A stretch of DNA of 32,541 nucleotides from Acidimicrobiaceae bacterium (GTDB taxonomy: Bacteria; Actinomycetota; Acidimicrobiia; Acidimicrobiales; Aldehydirespiratoraceae), in contig VXWX01000007.1 in the NCBI GenBank assembly GCA_009835735.1, forward strand, positions 1-32,541, written 5' to 3'. Positions 1 through 7,320 of this stretch are shown here, one piece after another. Position 1 is the stretch's first letter. Each line of letters begins with the position of its first letter. A model generated the notes under the pieces. The model ran no database searches. It was not told the origin of the DNA and saw only the letters and a list, made by a program, of their open reading frames with translations. The position numbers and the translations under genes are program-made.

Positions 1-2
1 GC

Positions 3-596
3 ACGCCCGGTCTCGAAGTGCTCAGGGATCTGGGCAAGCTCGGCTACAAGGGCCCCGAGTCGTGCGAGGTGGTCCTCGACGATGTGCGAGTGCCGGCCGG
101 CAACCTGCTGGGCGGGCAGGAGGGCTCGGGGTTCAAGCAGGTGATGTCAGGCTTGGAGGTCGGCCGGATCAACATCGCGGCACGCGGCGTGGGCGTGGCC
201 CAGGCCGCCTTCGATGCCGCGCTCGACTATTCCCAGCAGAGGGAGGCCTTCGGCCAGCCCATCGGGGAGTTCCAGGCCATCCAGCTGAAGCTGGCCGACA
301 TGGCCACCGAGATCGAGGCGGCCAGGCTCCTGACCCGCTGGGCCGCCAACCGCATCGACCAGGGCCTGAGGGCCGATGTGGAGGCCGGCATGGCCAAGCT
401 CTTCGGCTCTGAAGCCGCCATCAAGGCGTCGCTCGAGTCGATGCGCATCCACGGCAGCTACGGATACTCCACCGAGATGGAGATCGAGCGCCTCTATCGC
501 GATGCGCCCCTGATGGCCATCGGCGAGGGCACCAACGAGATCCAGCGCACCATCATCGCCAAGGGCCTGATGAGGCGGGCCCGGGAGCGGTCATGA
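3..596 (+). CDS. Acyl-CoA dehydrogenase, C-terminal part (5' end outside window)
   Basis: The reading frame is open from the window edge (frame starting at base 3), so the N-terminal FAD/substrate half is missing. The visible part is the end of the middle beta domain and the C-terminal helical bundle. It has the family signature REAFGQPIGEFQAIQ and, near the end, GEGTNEIQR, where the first Glu of the motif is the usual catalytic base in short- and medium-chain enzymes. Such enzymes make the alpha,beta double bond in acyl-CoA and pass electrons to ETF. The stop codon overlaps the next start (ATGA), so it is translationally coupled to the PhyH-family gene. Family assignment is secure; the acyl substrate cannot be told. 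Confidence 0.93.
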   Translation, partial: TPGLEVLRDLGKLGYKGPESCEVVLDDVRVPAGNLLGGQEGSGFKQVMSGLEVGRINIAARGVGVAQAAFDAALDYSQQREAFGQPIGEFQAIQLKLADMATEIEAARLLTRWAANRIDQGLRADVEAGMAKLFGSEAAIKASLESMRIHGSYGYSTEMEIERLYRDAPLMAIGEGTNEIQRTIIAKGLMRRARERS

Positions 597-1462
597 CGGT
601 GGCCGATCGCCTCAGCGTGGTCGGGCTCCTGTCGGCCGCCGAGACGGCCGCGTTCCGTGCCGACGGGTTCGTGACGGTCGACTCCTTGATCGACGCCAGC
701 CTGATCGACCCGCTGAAGGAGCGCTTCGAGCGGCTGTTCCGCGGCGACTTCGAGACCGGCACCGCTCCCGACGAGGTCAACTGGCAGGAAGGTCGCAGCG
801 ATCCGGCCCTGGCCCGGCAGATCTGCAACGGCTGGAAGGCCGACCGGCTGATCGCGTCGGTCGTGCTCGACGCCCGCTTCGGCGAGGCGGTGGCCGGCCT
901 CGCCGGCTGGCCCGGCGCCCGGATCGTCCAGGACAACGTGATCTGGAAGCCGCCGGCGGCGCGCTCCTTCGGCTTCCACCGCGACAACGCCTACCTGTCC
1001 TGGTACAAGCCGACGGAGATGTTCTCCTGCTGGATCGCCCTCGACGACACCACCGCCAGCGGCGGCACCATGGAACTGGCCCGGGGATCGCACCGCTGGC
1101 CCACCGGCTCCGACGTGATGGGCGAGTTCCACGACCCCGAGGACTACCGGGCCCCCGTCAGGGCCGCGGCCGCAGCTGCGGGTGTCGAACTCGACTTGGC
1201 CGCGGTGGAGGTCGCCGCCGGCGGCGGGTCATTCCACCACGGCTGGGCCTGGCACGGCTCCGGCCCCAACCGCTCCGGCCGCCATCGCCGGTCCCTGGTG
1301 CTGCACTGCGCCAGCAGCGAGGCCCGTTTCGACCGGGCCGGCTTCGGCGAGGGCAACGGGCCCATCTATTCCCGCTACGCGCGGCTCACCGACGACGAGA
1401 TGGACGAGAACCACTTCCCGATCCTGTGGCAATCCGACGGCTACCGGACCCCCGGCATCTAG
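593..1462 (+). CDS. Phytanoyl-CoA dioxygenase (PhyH) family protein
   Basis: A 289-aa protein with the features of Fe(II)/2-oxoglutarate hydroxylases of the PhyH family. The HxD iron pair is H129/D131 in FGFHRDN. The distal part FHHGWAWHGSGPNRSGRHRR supplies the third iron ligand (likely H221) and the 2-oxoglutarate-binding Arg (likely R232, 11 residues on, the same spacing as in human PhyH). Length is normal for the family. The ATG overlaps the stop of the acyl-CoA dehydrogenase gene by 4 bp, so the two are probably co-translated and may act on the same lipid or acyl-CoA. The family covers phytanoyl-CoA hydroxylation and many secondary-metabolite hydroxylations, so the substrate is open. Confidence 0.88.
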   Translation: MTVADRLSVVGLLSAAETAAFRADGFVTVDSLIDASLIDPLKERFERLFRGDFETGTAPDEVNWQEGRSDPALARQICNGWKADRLIASVVLDARFGEAVAGLAGWPGARIVQDNVIWKPPAARSFGFHRDNAYLSWYKPTEMFSCWIALDDTTASGGTMELARGSHRWPTGSDVMGEFHDPEDYRAPVRAAAAAAGVELDLAAVEVAAGGGSFHHGWAWHGSGPNRSGRHRRSLVLHCASSEARFDRAGFGEGNGPIYSRYARLTDDEMDENHFPILWQSDGYRTPGI

Positions 1463-1527
1463 TCATCCAGCCGGCGTTGGGGACCAGGCTGGCCTGAGCC
1501 TCATCCAGGCCGTTAGCATCGCCGCCC

Positions 1528-2139
1528 GTGTCGGTTTTGTCGGCGATACACGCCTCGGCTGCGATTCTGCTGGTGGTGGCGGGGGTGGCCAAGCTGGCCC
1601 GGCCTGCTGACGGGTTCGCCGGCTTGGTCGGCTTTCGGGCGCGCCCCTTCCTTGTCAGGACCCTCGGAGGCGGGGAGGTTGTGGCCGGTGCCGGCGCGCT
1701 CTGGTTGGGCGGCCCTGTTGCCGCGTCGGCGGTGGGGCTGCTGTACGCCGCGTTCGCCCTGGCCGTCTTGCGGGCGTTGCTGATCGGCGCCGAGTCGTGC
1801 GGGTGTTTCGGGCCGCTCGATGCCCCACCGTCGCGGGTCCACGTCGGTGGCAACCTGGTACTGGCCGGGGTGTCGTTCCTTGCAGCCGGAGCGGACATCG
1901 CTCCGGTGCAGGCCATCGCGCAGTCGATCAGCGACAGTCCCGCGGTCGGCGCGGCGCTGGTAGCGGAGATCGTCCTGATAGCCGGACTGGGCCTGGTGGC
2001 CTTCACCGCGCTGCCCGAGGCCCTCGGTGCACGAACCGCCCGAGCCGCCCGGCACGACGCCGGCACCCTGTTCCGGTCCGTGCCACCGCTCGCCGCCGAA
2101 CCTGGCGAACCGGTGCCCGTCGAGGGAAGGCGCCGGTGA
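1528..2139 (+). CDS. MauE/DoxX-like integral membrane protein with CGCFG redox motif
   Basis: A 203-aa membrane protein with about five hydrophobic segments (near residues 3-21, 46-62, 65-85, 105-122, 143-162). Its only cysteines are C91 and C93 in SCGCFG, the hallmark of the MauE family. In methylamine-utilising bacteria MauE is required, with MauD, to mature the disulfide-rich small subunit of methylamine dehydrogenase. The GTG start at 1528 fits; the stop overlaps the next GTG start by 4 bp (GTGA). The following genes encode a 24-cysteine exported protein and a membrane thioredoxin, so a role in passing oxidising equivalents to that protein is a strong inference. The C-terminal ~40 residues, after the last membrane segment, are hydrophilic and extra to the core. 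Confidence 0.82.
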   Translation: MSVLSAIHASAAILLVVAGVAKLARPADGFAGLVGFRARPFLVRTLGGGEVVAGAGALWLGGPVAASAVGLLYAAFALAVLRALLIGAESCGCFGPLDAPPSRVHVGGNLVLAGVSFLAAGADIAPVQAIAQSISDSPAVGAALVAEIVLIAGLGLVAFTALPEALGARTARAARHDAGTLFRSVPPLAAEPGEPVPVEGRRR

Positions 2140-3311
2140 GCCGCAAACTGGTCGAACGGGTCTCCCGGGTGGTGGACCGCCGCGCCGGGCGCCGGGGCTT
2201 TCTGCGCAAGTCGGCCATGGCGGCCACGGCCGTCGCAGTTGCTCCCGTCGCCTACGCCATCCGCCCGACCACCGCGGAGGCGGCCATCATTCTGTGCAAG
2301 GGCTGGGAGTGCCGCCCCAGCGCCCTGTGCTGTGACCCCTACAGCGAGTTCTGCTGCAAGCTCACCGGCGAGAACCTGTGCCCACCCCGGACGATCGTCG
2401 CCGGCTGGTGGAAGGTGGACGGCTCGGGATTCTGCGATCTGAACGGCCCGAGCCCGCGCTACTACCTCGACTGCAACTTCACCTGCGACACTCGCACGGG
2501 CTGCCACTGCCGCTCCAACGGGTTCTGCGACAGGGGTTGCACGCCGGCCAGGTGCCAATGCAGCGGTGGATGCGACACTCGCAAGTCCGAGTGCACTCGC
2601 TTCCGATACGGGCAGTGCAACCAGGACGTGTGCGTGGGCCAACTCATGTGCCGGATCGTCACCTGCGTGCCGCCGTGGACGTGGGACCCGGCCTGCGCAA
2701 CGTCCCCGGTTCTGTACGACCCGGGGACCCGCTGGCACGACCGGCCCTGCCTGCACGAAGGGTTCAACGACGTGCCGCCCAGGGCCTACTACGCCGAAGC
2801 GGTCAAGTGGATGGCCGATGAGGGCATCACCACCGGCATGAAGAGCGACCTGTTCGGCCCCGACGAGCTGGTTAACCGGGCCCAGTTCGCCACCTTCCTG
2901 TGGCGTTACGAGGGCCAACCCCAGGTCGAACCCAGCAACAAGTTCAACGACGTGGAGACGAGCGCCTTCTACGCGCGGGCGGTGGCGTGGATGGTTGAGC
3001 AGCGGATCACCACGGGTCGGACCCTGAATCGCTTCGATCCGAACAGCAATGTGTCCCGGGCGGAGTCCATCGTCTTCCTGCACCGTCTGGCGGGAGAGCC
3101 GCAGGGCAGCGCAAGGATCGAATTCTCCGATGTGGGCCCCGACGCCTGGTACCGGGATGCGCTGGCATGGGTCCTCGAACACAACATCGATTGGTGGGCG
3201 GAGCATTCGACCCTCGACGCGGAGAAGCCTGCCAGCCGGGCCGAGATCGCCGCCCTACTGCACGGTTACGACCTCCGCCCATCCACCAGCCCGAGTGCGG
3301 TGGCGCCGTGA
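2136..3311 (+). CDS. Tat-exported 24-cysteine protein: methylamine-dehydrogenase-light-chain-like domain plus three SLH domains
   Basis: A 391-aa protein starting at GTG 2136, which overlaps the mauE-like stop. Residues 19-25 (RRGFLRK) and the Ala-rich stretch to about 50 form a Tat signal. Residues 54-205 hold 24 cysteines, and there are none elsewhere. The pattern follows the methylamine dehydrogenase light chain: CPPRT at 82-86 (CPPGT in MauA), then GFC at 98-100, RYYLDC at 108-113 and CHC at 123-125. Residues from about 209 to 380 are three S-layer homology repeats, beginning FNDV, FNDV and FSDV, which bind cell-wall polymers. The tryptophans that form the CTQ cofactor are not conserved: the Trp108 site before a Cys reads V165-C166. 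I infer a structural or redox surface protein rather than an amine dehydrogenase. No MauB-like heavy chain lies nearby. Confidence 0.8.
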   Translation: MSRKLVERVSRVVDRRAGRRGFLRKSAMAATAVAVAPVAYAIRPTTAEAAIILCKGWECRPSALCCDPYSEFCCKLTGENLCPPRTIVAGWWKVDGSGFCDLNGPSPRYYLDCNFTCDTRTGCHCRSNGFCDRGCTPARCQCSGGCDTRKSECTRFRYGQCNQDVCVGQLMCRIVTCVPPWTWDPACATSPVLYDPGTRWHDRPCLHEGFNDVPPRAYYAEAVKWMADEGITTGMKSDLFGPDELVNRAQFATFLWRYEGQPQVEPSNKFNDVETSAFYARAVAWMVEQRITTGRTLNRFDPNSNVSRAESIVFLHRLAGEPQGSARIEFSDVGPDAWYRDALAWVLEHNIDWWAEHSTLDAEKPASRAEIAALLHGYDLRPSTSPSAVAP

Positions 3312-4096
3312 CGGTCGTCGTCGTGCTGCTGGCCATCGCGGTGGGCGTGCTCGCTCTGCTCGTGTTCGGGCTGCTCCGAACCCACGCCGAGATCCTGCGG
3401 GCCCTCGACCGGGCCGGCATCAGCCTCGACGACGAAGCGACCGCGAGCTCCTCGGCTGAAGTCGTGGCGGAGCGGTCGGACGCCGTTGCCTCCGATGATC
3501 CAGCCGGTGCCCGAGACCTCGTTGGGACGGTTCCGGCCGGAGGCCCGACCAAGGTCGCCGTCACCGGCGTGGCCCACCTCACCCTGCTCGCCTTCCTGTC
3601 ACCCGGATGCCGCACCTGCAAGCAGTTCTGGGAGGCTTTCTCGGACCCGGATCTCGAGTTGCCCGGCGGCGACACCCGCCTCGTGGTAGTGGGCCAGGAT
3701 CCGGCCCACGACTCGGAGTCGGCCATGGCGGAACTGGTCCCGCCGGGGGTCAAGGCCGTGCTGTCGTCGGCGGCATGGGAGGACTACGACGTGCCGGGCT
3801 CGCCGTACTTCGTGCTGGTGGACGGCTCCGAGGGCCGGATAGTGGGTGCTGGCAGCGCGCTGCGCTGGGAGCAGTTGCAGAACCTGCTCCAGCAGGCCCT
3901 GGACGACGCCGGCCTGGCCGACTCCACCGGGCCGCAACCGCCGGGCGCCTCGGCTGGACGCTCGGGCCGCAGCCGGGCGCAGCGGGCCGATGAGGCGCTG
4001 CGGTCCGCGGGCATCGGTCCCGGTCATCCGAGTCTCTACGGCGGGCAGTCGGACTCGAACGGCAGCAACGGCGCCGACTCCCGCGCCGAACGATGA
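3308..4096 (+). CDS. Membrane-anchored MauD/TlpA-like thioredoxin-fold protein
   Basis: A 262-aa protein from GTG 3308, overlapping the previous stop (GTGA). Residues 3-23 form one N-terminal membrane anchor. A linker precedes a thioredoxin-like domain (about 88-200) with the active-site motif C101-RT-C104 in FLSPGCRTCKQFW; MauD proteins carry FLSP-type CxxC motifs. A likely cis-Pro is P166 in GSPYFVLVD. The C-terminal 60 residues are Ser/Gly/Arg-rich and look disordered. The domain would face outside. Between a MauE-like protein and unknown membrane proteins, and next to a 24-Cys exported protein, it is best read as the oxidase/isomerase partner of that protein. The thiol-redox fold is clear; the client assignment is inference. 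Confidence 0.83.
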   Translation: MTVVVVLLAIAVGVLALLVFGLLRTHAEILRALDRAGISLDDEATASSSAEVVAERSDAVASDDPAGARDLVGTVPAGGPTKVAVTGVAHLTLLAFLSPGCRTCKQFWEAFSDPDLELPGGDTRLVVVGQDPAHDSESAMAELVPPGVKAVLSSAAWEDYDVPGSPYFVLVDGSEGRIVGAGSALRWEQLQNLLQQALDDAGLADSTGPQPPGASAGRSGRSRAQRADEALRSAGIGPGHPSLYGGQSDSNGSNGADSRAER

Positions 4097-4164
4097 TCGC
4101 GGTGCTGGCCATCGGGATGGCGGCGGCTCTAGCCGCTGGAGTCCGGTCGGCCTGGTCGCCTTGA
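4093..4164 (+). CDS. Possible 23-residue hydrophobic peptide
   Basis: A short frame opens with an ATG that overlaps the stop of the MauD-like gene (ATGA at 4093-4096), the same coupling used across this operon. It ends at a TGA at 4162-4164, ten bases before the next gene. The peptide starts MIAVLAIGMAAALAAG, long enough to cross a membrane once, and ends in a short polar tail. It may be a real small membrane peptide or only a coupling leader for the next gene. Conservation is unknown and the call rests on position and composition. Confidence 0.3.
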   Translation: MIAVLAIGMAAALAAGVRSAWSP

Positions 4165-4173
4165 GGCGTATCG

Positions 4174-4761
4174 ATGCTCACCAGCATCAGCCCGCTCGGC
4201 GAGCGGGCCCGGGGAAATCGATGGTCGGTGACAGTCCTGTGGCTGGGCCTGGGCGCGGTCGTTGGGGGAACCGCCGTCGGGGCGGCCCTAGGCGCGCTGG
4301 GCCGGATTTCGGTCGCCGGTGTGGACAGCAGTGTCCGGCTCGTGTTGCTGGCCGTTGCTTGCGCCGGCGCCGCGGCCTGGGACTTGTCGGGTCGACGGCT
4401 CCCGGGTCGTCGCCAAGTGAACGAGGACTGGCTGGTCGCGTACCGGTCGTGGGTCTATGGAGCAGGCTTCGGCGTTCAACTCGGCGCGGCGGTGGCGACG
4501 GTGGTCAACACCGCGCTGGTGCCATTGTTCATGCTGGCTGCCTTGCTGGCCGGCGAGATGACCGCGGGACTGCTGATGGGCACGGCCTTCGGCGCAGTCC
4601 GGGGCGCGAGCCTGGTGCTGGGCCGCCGGGTTCGGACTCCCGACGATCTGCGGCACCTGCACCGCCGTCTCGACCGGCACGCCGACCGGGTCCGGCGCAT
4701 GGGCGCGGGCGTGGCCGTGGCCCTCGCTGGAGCGGCCGCCGCCAGCCTGCTGGCGCTCTAG
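4174..4761 (+). CDS. Polytopic membrane protein of unknown function in the MauE/MauD-like operon
   Basis: A 195-aa protein with about five hydrophobic segments (near 18-42, 54-70, 92-113, 114-142 and 176-195). A polar loop, with LPGRRQVNEDWLVAYRSW at 76-93, follows the second segment, and an Arg/His-rich amphipathic stretch lies at 151-175. It has one cysteine (C63), so it is not a CcdA/DsbD-type thiol relay. I do not recognise a named family. Its place directly after the MauD-like gene suggests a part in the same surface-protein system, perhaps assembly or electron transfer, but nothing in the sequence fixes this. Confidence 0.7.
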   Translation: MLTSISPLGERARGNRWSVTVLWLGLGAVVGGTAVGAALGALGRISVAGVDSSVRLVLLAVACAGAAAWDLSGRRLPGRRQVNEDWLVAYRSWVYGAGFGVQLGAAVATVVNTALVPLFMLAALLAGEMTAGLLMGTAFGAVRGASLVLGRRVRTPDDLRHLHRRLDRHADRVRRMGAGVAVALAGAAAASLLAL

Positions 4762-4782
4762 CTGCGAGCAGGGCCGGATGAC

Positions 4783-5256
4783 GTGAGCAGGCTGGCAGCT
4801 CATGGGGTGAGCGTGGATGTGCCTGCGGGCTGGGAAGCCGAGCTGTCGACCCAGCCGGACCCGGCCATGCTCGACTCCAGCCTGGAGTCCTCGGATGCTT
4901 CGCTGGTGGTGGTGCACGCGGCCAACTTCTCGCTGCCGGCCGAGCGGGGCGACTACGGGTCGGGCGCGGTTGAGATCATGGACCGCGGCGGCATCTTCGC
5001 CGCCCTGATCGAGTTCGACGGCGCCTCGGCCAAGTCGAAACTGTTCGCTCACGAGGGCTTCCCGACCCGCCTCGAACCGGCCGATTTCGCCCCCGACCAA
5101 CTGCACCTGTCACTGCCGGGTCAAGCCGGCCTCCAGCAGTTCTTCCACATGGGGTCGCGGGCGTTCTGCCTCTACACGGTGATCGGGTCGTACTCGATGA
5201 GGAACCTGCTGGTGCCGGAACTCAACCGGATGCTGTCGGGTATGAGCATCGGTTGA
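4783..5256 (+). CDS. Small soluble protein of unknown function (VPAGWEA start)
   Basis: A 157-aa protein without signal peptide or membrane segment. The GTG at 4783 has a purine-rich GAGCAGGG about ten bases upstream; the nearby ATG at 4778 is out of frame. The N-terminus GVSVDVPAGWEAEL and the mixed alpha/beta composition suggest a compact domain. It has a single Cys (in FCLYTV) and no catalytic motif that I recognise. It is the last gene of the plus-strand block containing the MauE/MauD-like genes, 21 bp after the membrane protein, so it probably belongs to that unit. Function unknown. Confidence 0.7.
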   Translation: MSRLAAHGVSVDVPAGWEAELSTQPDPAMLDSSLESSDASLVVVHAANFSLPAERGDYGSGAVEIMDRGGIFAALIEFDGASAKSKLFAHEGFPTRLEPADFAPDQLHLSLPGQAGLQQFFHMGSRAFCLYTVIGSYSMRNLLVPELNRMLSGMSIG

Positions 5257-5275
5257 CGGGCCATAGCGGGAGCTC

Positions 5276-6121
5276 TCAGAGCGGCTCGCCTTCGTGAAGG
5301 ACGCCGTACACATCGGTGCGGCGGTCGGCTCGGGGCTGGATGAGCTCGCTTCGGGCCTGAGCTCTACGGGCCTCGGTCAGGTCGACGTCGACGATTTCGA
5401 GCTGCTCGCGCACCGTTGACAGAGGCCCGCCGGCAATGCGGCCGTACGGGTCGGCCACCACGGACGACCCGAGGAGCTCGACACCGTCACCGGTGCCGAC
5501 CTGCGACGTGCAGGCGATGAACACCTGGCTGAGGTTGGCCTGCACCAGCGCCCCCTCGGCGTGGGCGATCAGCTCGCCCTCGCGGTACTGGCGCCGGTCG
5601 AAGCCGCGGACCCAGGCGGTGGGCACGCAGATCAGGTCCGCGCCCCGGAGGGCCAGCACCCGCACCACCTCCACGAAGCGCAGGTCGTAGCAGATGCACA
5701 GTCCGATGGTCCCGTAGTCGGTCTCGACCACGCTCAGGCCGGTGTCGCCGGGAGTGAAGCAGTGCTTCTCGACGTCGAACAGGTGCAGCTTGCGGTAGTG
5801 GGCGACCACGCCACTCGCATCCACCGCGACGGCGGTGTTGTAGATGTCGTCGCCCGAGCGCTCGCACAGTCCGCCGACCACGAGTCCGCCGTGACGGGCC
5901 GCCTCGGCCTGCCAGTCGCTGACCGTCGGGCCGTCCAGAGCCTCGGCCAGCGGCTCGAGCGCCTCGCGGTTGGTGGTGTACCAAGGCACCGCCATCTCCG
6001 GCACGACCACGATGTCGGCGCCCTGCTCGAACAGCCAGGCGACCGCCTCGACGCTGGCCTTCCGGTTGGCCTCAGCCGCTTCAGGGCGGCTGAGCAGCTG
6101 TGCCAGTCCGATGCGGGTCAT
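5276..6121 (-). CDS. Nitrilase-superfamily carbon-nitrogen hydrolase
   Basis: A 281-aa protein with the nitrilase-superfamily Glu-Lys-Cys triad. These are E42 in VVPEMA, K111 in HYRKLHLFD and C144 in LCICYDLRFVE. The length and the KLHLFD/CYDLRF motifs are closest to the Nit/omega-amidase/carbamoylase group that cleaves linear amides, rather than to aromatic nitrilases. It is cytoplasmic with no signal peptide. The ATG at 6121 lies 52 bp downstream of the tRNA-Ala gene on the same strand. It faces the plus-strand MauE/MauD block tail to tail with a 19-bp gap. The exact amide substrate is not visible. Confidence 0.88.
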   Translation of the reverse strand: MTRIGLAQLLSRPEAAEANRKASVEAVAWLFEQGADIVVVPEMAVPWYTTNREALEPLAEALDGPTVSDWQAEAARHGGLVVGGLCERSGDDIYNTAVAVDASGVVAHYRKLHLFDVEKHCFTPGDTGLSVVETDYGTIGLCICYDLRFVEVVRVLALRGADLICVPTAWVRGFDRRQYREGELIAHAEGALVQANLSQVFIACTSQVGTGDGVELLGSSVVADPYGRIAGGPLSTVREQLEIVDVDLTEARRAQARSELIQPRADRRTDVYGVLHEGEPL

Positions 6122-6147
6122 TCGAGTTCAGCCCCATGGTCGTGACC

Positions 6148-6164
6148 GGGCGCTCCGAACGCCC
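6148..6164 (-). terminator. GC-rich hairpin just downstream of tRNA-Ala
   Basis: GGGCG and CGCCC form a 5-bp stem around a 7-nt loop, 9 bp beyond the 3' end of the tRNA. There is no T-run after it on the minus strand, so it is at best a weak terminator or a tRNA processing boundary before the nitrilase gene. Confidence 0.25.
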
Positions 6165-6172
6165 GTCGAGGG

Positions 6173-6247
6173 TGGAGCTGATCGGATTCGAACCGACGAC
6201 CCCCTGCTTGCAAAGCAGGTGCTCTAACCAGCCTGAGCTACAGCCCC
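6173..6247 (-). tRNA. tRNA-Ala (anticodon UGC)
   Basis: The minus strand folds into a full cloverleaf. The acceptor stem is GGGGCTG with CAGCTCC (one G-U pair). The D arm is GCTC...GAGC. The anticodon stem CCTGC/GCAGG encloses TTTGCAA, giving anticodon TGC. There is a 5-nt variable loop and a T arm GTCGG-TTCGAAT-CCGAT. The discriminator is A (complement of 6173). The following bases are CCC, so the CCA end is not encoded. No duplicated 3' end or integrase is seen, so there is no sign of use as an attachment site. Confidence 0.96.
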
Positions 6248-6279
6248 GTGACGGGTGAGCGTAGCGGGGACACCAGCCG

Positions 6280-7311
6280 TCAGGAGGCCAGCGGACGGCC
6301 GAAGGGCAACTCGTCCTGCCAGGTCGACAGGAACGCCTCCGCGGCGTAGCAGGCACCCAGGAACGGGCCGTCGCCGGAGGTGAGAGCCTGCTCCATCAGC
6401 GCGGCGACCGTGCTGGCGATCTCGGCGCGGACCTCGTCGTCGTTGGCGTCAGGACTGCTCCAGGCCGCGACTGTGGACCCGGCCAGGGCGACGAAGTCGG
6501 GCACGGCGGCGATGCCTTCACGTCGGCACACGGCCAGCGCCTTGGACGTGTACGCAAGCCGCCCGCTCGGTACCAGGGCGCGGCACTGGAGACCCTCGGC
6601 GACCCCGTGGTGCACCGCGCCCATCTTTGATCCGGCGAACACCACGTCGGCGTCGAGGCCCCACAGGGCGCCCGGCTCGGCCAACCCGTCGCCGCTGCCG
6701 GCCAGGGCGCTCAGTGCCTTGTCGCCGTGCTCGGCCGAGGCTTCGGCCAGAGCCGCCGGATCGATACCGCCGTCGGCAGCCAACGACCCCTCGGCGGTGG
6801 CCACACCGACGATGCGCCCGCCCCGCTGCGCTACGGCCTCGGCCAGCGCAGGCCCGCTCGCCGAGAACCCCTCGACCACCGCAGTGCGTCCGTCGAGCCC
6901 CACGGCGGCGTCGGCCGCTACGACCGCCGAGAGGCCATCGCACTGCGCCCCGAAGGCGTCCAAGCGCTCGGCGTTGCGGGGGTCACCGTCGCGCAACGGC
7001 GCCAAGTCCTGGTCGCTCACGCCCTTGGCCGCGTCGGGCAAGTAGGTGCCCGCCGCCACGAGGGCTGCAGACTCGGCCACGAACGCGGCGACAGCCTCAG
7101 CCCGCGCCGGCGCCTCGGCGTTGATGCCGGCGGAGGCGCCGCTGCGCCGCATCTGCAGTGCCGCGTAGGTGTAGGTCTGGGAGCGGGCCAGATCCTTGGC
7201 CCCGCCCTGGAGGATCTTGCGGGCCCAGCGCACCGGCCCCGACGCAGCCTCGGCGCCGTCGAGGTCAAGCGCCACGAACGCGTCAACATCACTGAACTTG
7301 TGAAGCCGCAC
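6280..7311 (-). CDS. Divergent Glu/Leu/Phe/Val dehydrogenase-like protein lacking both catalytic lysines
   Basis: A 343-aa protein from GTG 7311, with AGGAG just upstream overlapping the P450 stop. Its layout matches amino-acid dehydrogenases. A region like the catalytic TWKNA...GGGKGGI stretch reads TYTYAALQMRRSGASAGI. A Rossmann part contains RTAVVEGFSASGPALAEAV. A C-terminal segment has GIAAVPDFVALAGSTVAAW (PDxxAxAGG in the family). In the simple alignment both catalytic lysines are replaced, by Thr and by Ser. It may be a non-catalytic relative, or act on another substrate by other chemistry. It is the last gene of a sulfatase, P450, dehydrogenase-like unit. The family link is from motif reading and is moderately sure; activity is unknown. 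Confidence 0.65.
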   Translation of the reverse strand: MRLHKFSDVDAFVALDLDGAEAASGPVRWARKILQGGAKDLARSQTYTYAALQMRRSGASAGINAEAPARAEAVAAFVAESAALVAAGTYLPDAAKGVSDQDLAPLRDGDPRNAERLDAFGAQCDGLSAVVAADAAVGLDGRTAVVEGFSASGPALAEAVAQRGGRIVGVATAEGSLAADGGIDPAALAEASAEHGDKALSALAGSGDGLAEPGALWGLDADVVFAGSKMGAVHHGVAEGLQCRALVPSGRLAYTSKALAVCRREGIAAVPDFVALAGSTVAAWSSPDANDDEVRAEIASTVAALMEQALTSGDGPFLGACYAAEAFLSTWQDELPFGRPLAS

Positions 7312-7320
7312 GCGCGCTCC

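Noticed and set aside
1386..3206. 606-aa minus-strand open frame opposite the MauE-like and SLH genes
   Set aside because: It is an antisense shadow of high-GC coding DNA. The opposite strand has recognisable domains, coupled starts and a Tat signal, while this frame is Pro/Arg/Ala-rich with no domain.
2136..3311. Functional methylamine dehydrogenase light chain (mauA)
   Set aside because: The Trp positions for the CTQ cofactor are not kept and no heavy-chain gene is nearby; SLH domains are also foreign to MauA.
6173..6247. tRNA-Ala as a site of integrated mobile element
   Set aside because: No integrase and no copy of the tRNA 3' end was seen in the window; flanking genes look chromosomal.
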